A stretch of DNA of 5,229 nt from Candidatus Spyradosoma merdigallinarum (lineage in GTDB: Bacteria > Verrucomicrobiota > Verrucomicrobiia > Opitutales > UBA953). Each line of letters starts with the position of its first letter. The stretch's first letter is position 1. Shown here piece after piece: positions 4,949 to 5,229 of the stretch. A program made the translations under genes and the position numbers. The stretch covers positions 1-5,229 of the forward strand of contig DVOG01000141.1 in the NCBI GenBank assembly GCA_018713755.1. The letters are read 5' to 3'. Under the pieces are notes generated by a model that saw nothing but the letters and a program-made list of their open reading frames with translations, was not told where the DNA came from and searched no databases.

Positions 4949-5229
4949 ATGGGCGACACGGAGCGTCAGACGGCGGATTTCATCACGGGCGTGAGCGCGG
5001 CGGCTTGCGGCGCGGCTTTCGCGCGGCTGCTGCGCGCGGAGACGCCGCTGACGCTGCTCGTCGGGAAAAATCTCGGGCGCGTTGAAGTGCTCGCCGAAGA
5101 CGGCGTGTTTTTCTCCCGCGAGATTTTCGGCGGGGGAAACGTCGTTCCCGCGAAGGCGAAAGAGGCCCGCGAAGCGGCGGCCTTTCTCATTCGCGGGCTG
5201 CCGGAAGCGCCGGCGGAAGAGGACGCGTC
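4949..5229 (+). CDS. Unrecognised protein, 5' part only (runs off the window)
   Basis: An ATG at 4949 opens a frame with no stop before the end of the window (93 full codons). It starts MGDTERQTADFITGVSAAAC and continues through RLLRAETPLTLLVGKNLGRV, VLAEDGVFFSREIFGGGNVV and FLIRGLPEAPAEEDA. The codons show a strong preference for G or C at the third position and a sensible spread of hydrophobic and charged residues. The other frames give Arg-rich or Ser/Pro-rich shadow sequence. No signal peptide, membrane segment or known motif is apparent, and I do not recognise the family. An in-frame stop at 4913 limits alternative starts; no clear Shine-Dalgarno is present. It is divergent from the barrel gene, with a 191-bp shared region. 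Confidence 0.6.
   Translation, partial: MGDTERQTADFITGVSAAACGAAFARLLRAETPLTLLVGKNLGRVEVLAEDGVFFSREIFGGGNVVPAKAKEAREAAAFLIRGLPEAPAEEDA

Larger units (their letters stand above)
242..5151. repeat. Dispersed octamer GTTCCCGC, 15 exact copies
   Basis: Exact copies start at 242, 514, 741, 921, 1669, 2917, 3952 and 5144 on the plus strand and at 786, 1791, 2354, 3108, 3354, 3815 and 4896 on the minus strand. Fourteen of the 15 are preceded by C (CGTTCCCGC) and nine by GC. A GCTCCCGC variant occurs eight more times (500, 628, 2677, 3086, 3171, 3939 reversed, 3971, 4693). Copies lie both in coding regions and between genes, with no strand preference. A hand estimate for a genome of about 64% GC predicts fewer than one exact copy in a window of this size. 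Confidence 0.85.

Noticed and set aside
4966..5190. 74-codon minus-strand frame at the right edge
   Set aside because: It is Ser/Ala/Pro-rich, typical of an antisense shadow; the plus-strand frame from 4949 has better composition.

Overview
This window looks like the end of a contig from a high-GC, Gram-negative, probably uncultured bacterium. A Verrucomicrobiota-like (for example Opitutae) origin is my best guess from the Ffh sequence style, the outer-membrane proteins and the codon use, but no 16S or other decisive marker is present. Bases 1-21 are not biological: they carry the Nextera/Tn5 mosaic-end adapter, so the left edge is a library artefact. Most start codons lack a clear Shine-Dalgarno sequence.

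Layout, left to right. (1) 22-456, minus strand: the N-terminal part of a type I restriction-modification methyltransferase subunit (HsdM), cut off by the adapter. (2) 662-889, plus strand: the first ~76 codons of an Mpi/Hin-like serine recombinase with intact N-terminal catalytic motifs, which stops resembling the family just before the 3' end of ffh; it is read here as a gene remnant. (3) 938-2293, minus: ffh, the GTPase of the signal recognition particle, complete. (4) 2370-3002, minus: a membrane-anchored DUF218 (YdcF/SanA-like) protein with its own candidate promoter. (5) 3167-3241, minus: tRNA-Arg(CCG) with encoded CCA, a well-placed promoter and a strong intrinsic terminator. (6) 3328-3906, minus: an unrecognised outer-membrane lipoprotein. 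(7) 3993-4757, minus: a predicted outer-membrane beta-barrel protein, separated from the lipoprotein gene by a perfect 14-bp terminator hairpin. (8) 4949-5229, plus: the beginning of an unrecognised gene running off the right edge.

Functionally the window mixes housekeeping genes (ffh, tRNA), envelope proteins (DUF218 protein, lipoprotein, barrel; the last two share a direction and probably a transcript) and a mobile or defence edge (hsdM beside a recombinase remnant, a combination known from phase-variable type I systems). The most striking signal is not a gene. It is a short motif, GTTCCCGC (mostly CGTTCCCGC), present 15 times on both strands in 5.2 kb, with one exact copy in six of the seven intergenic gaps and with copies or near-copies building the two intrinsic terminators. 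This recalls the organisation of DNA uptake sequences and other highly iterated genome motifs, but its role here is unknown.
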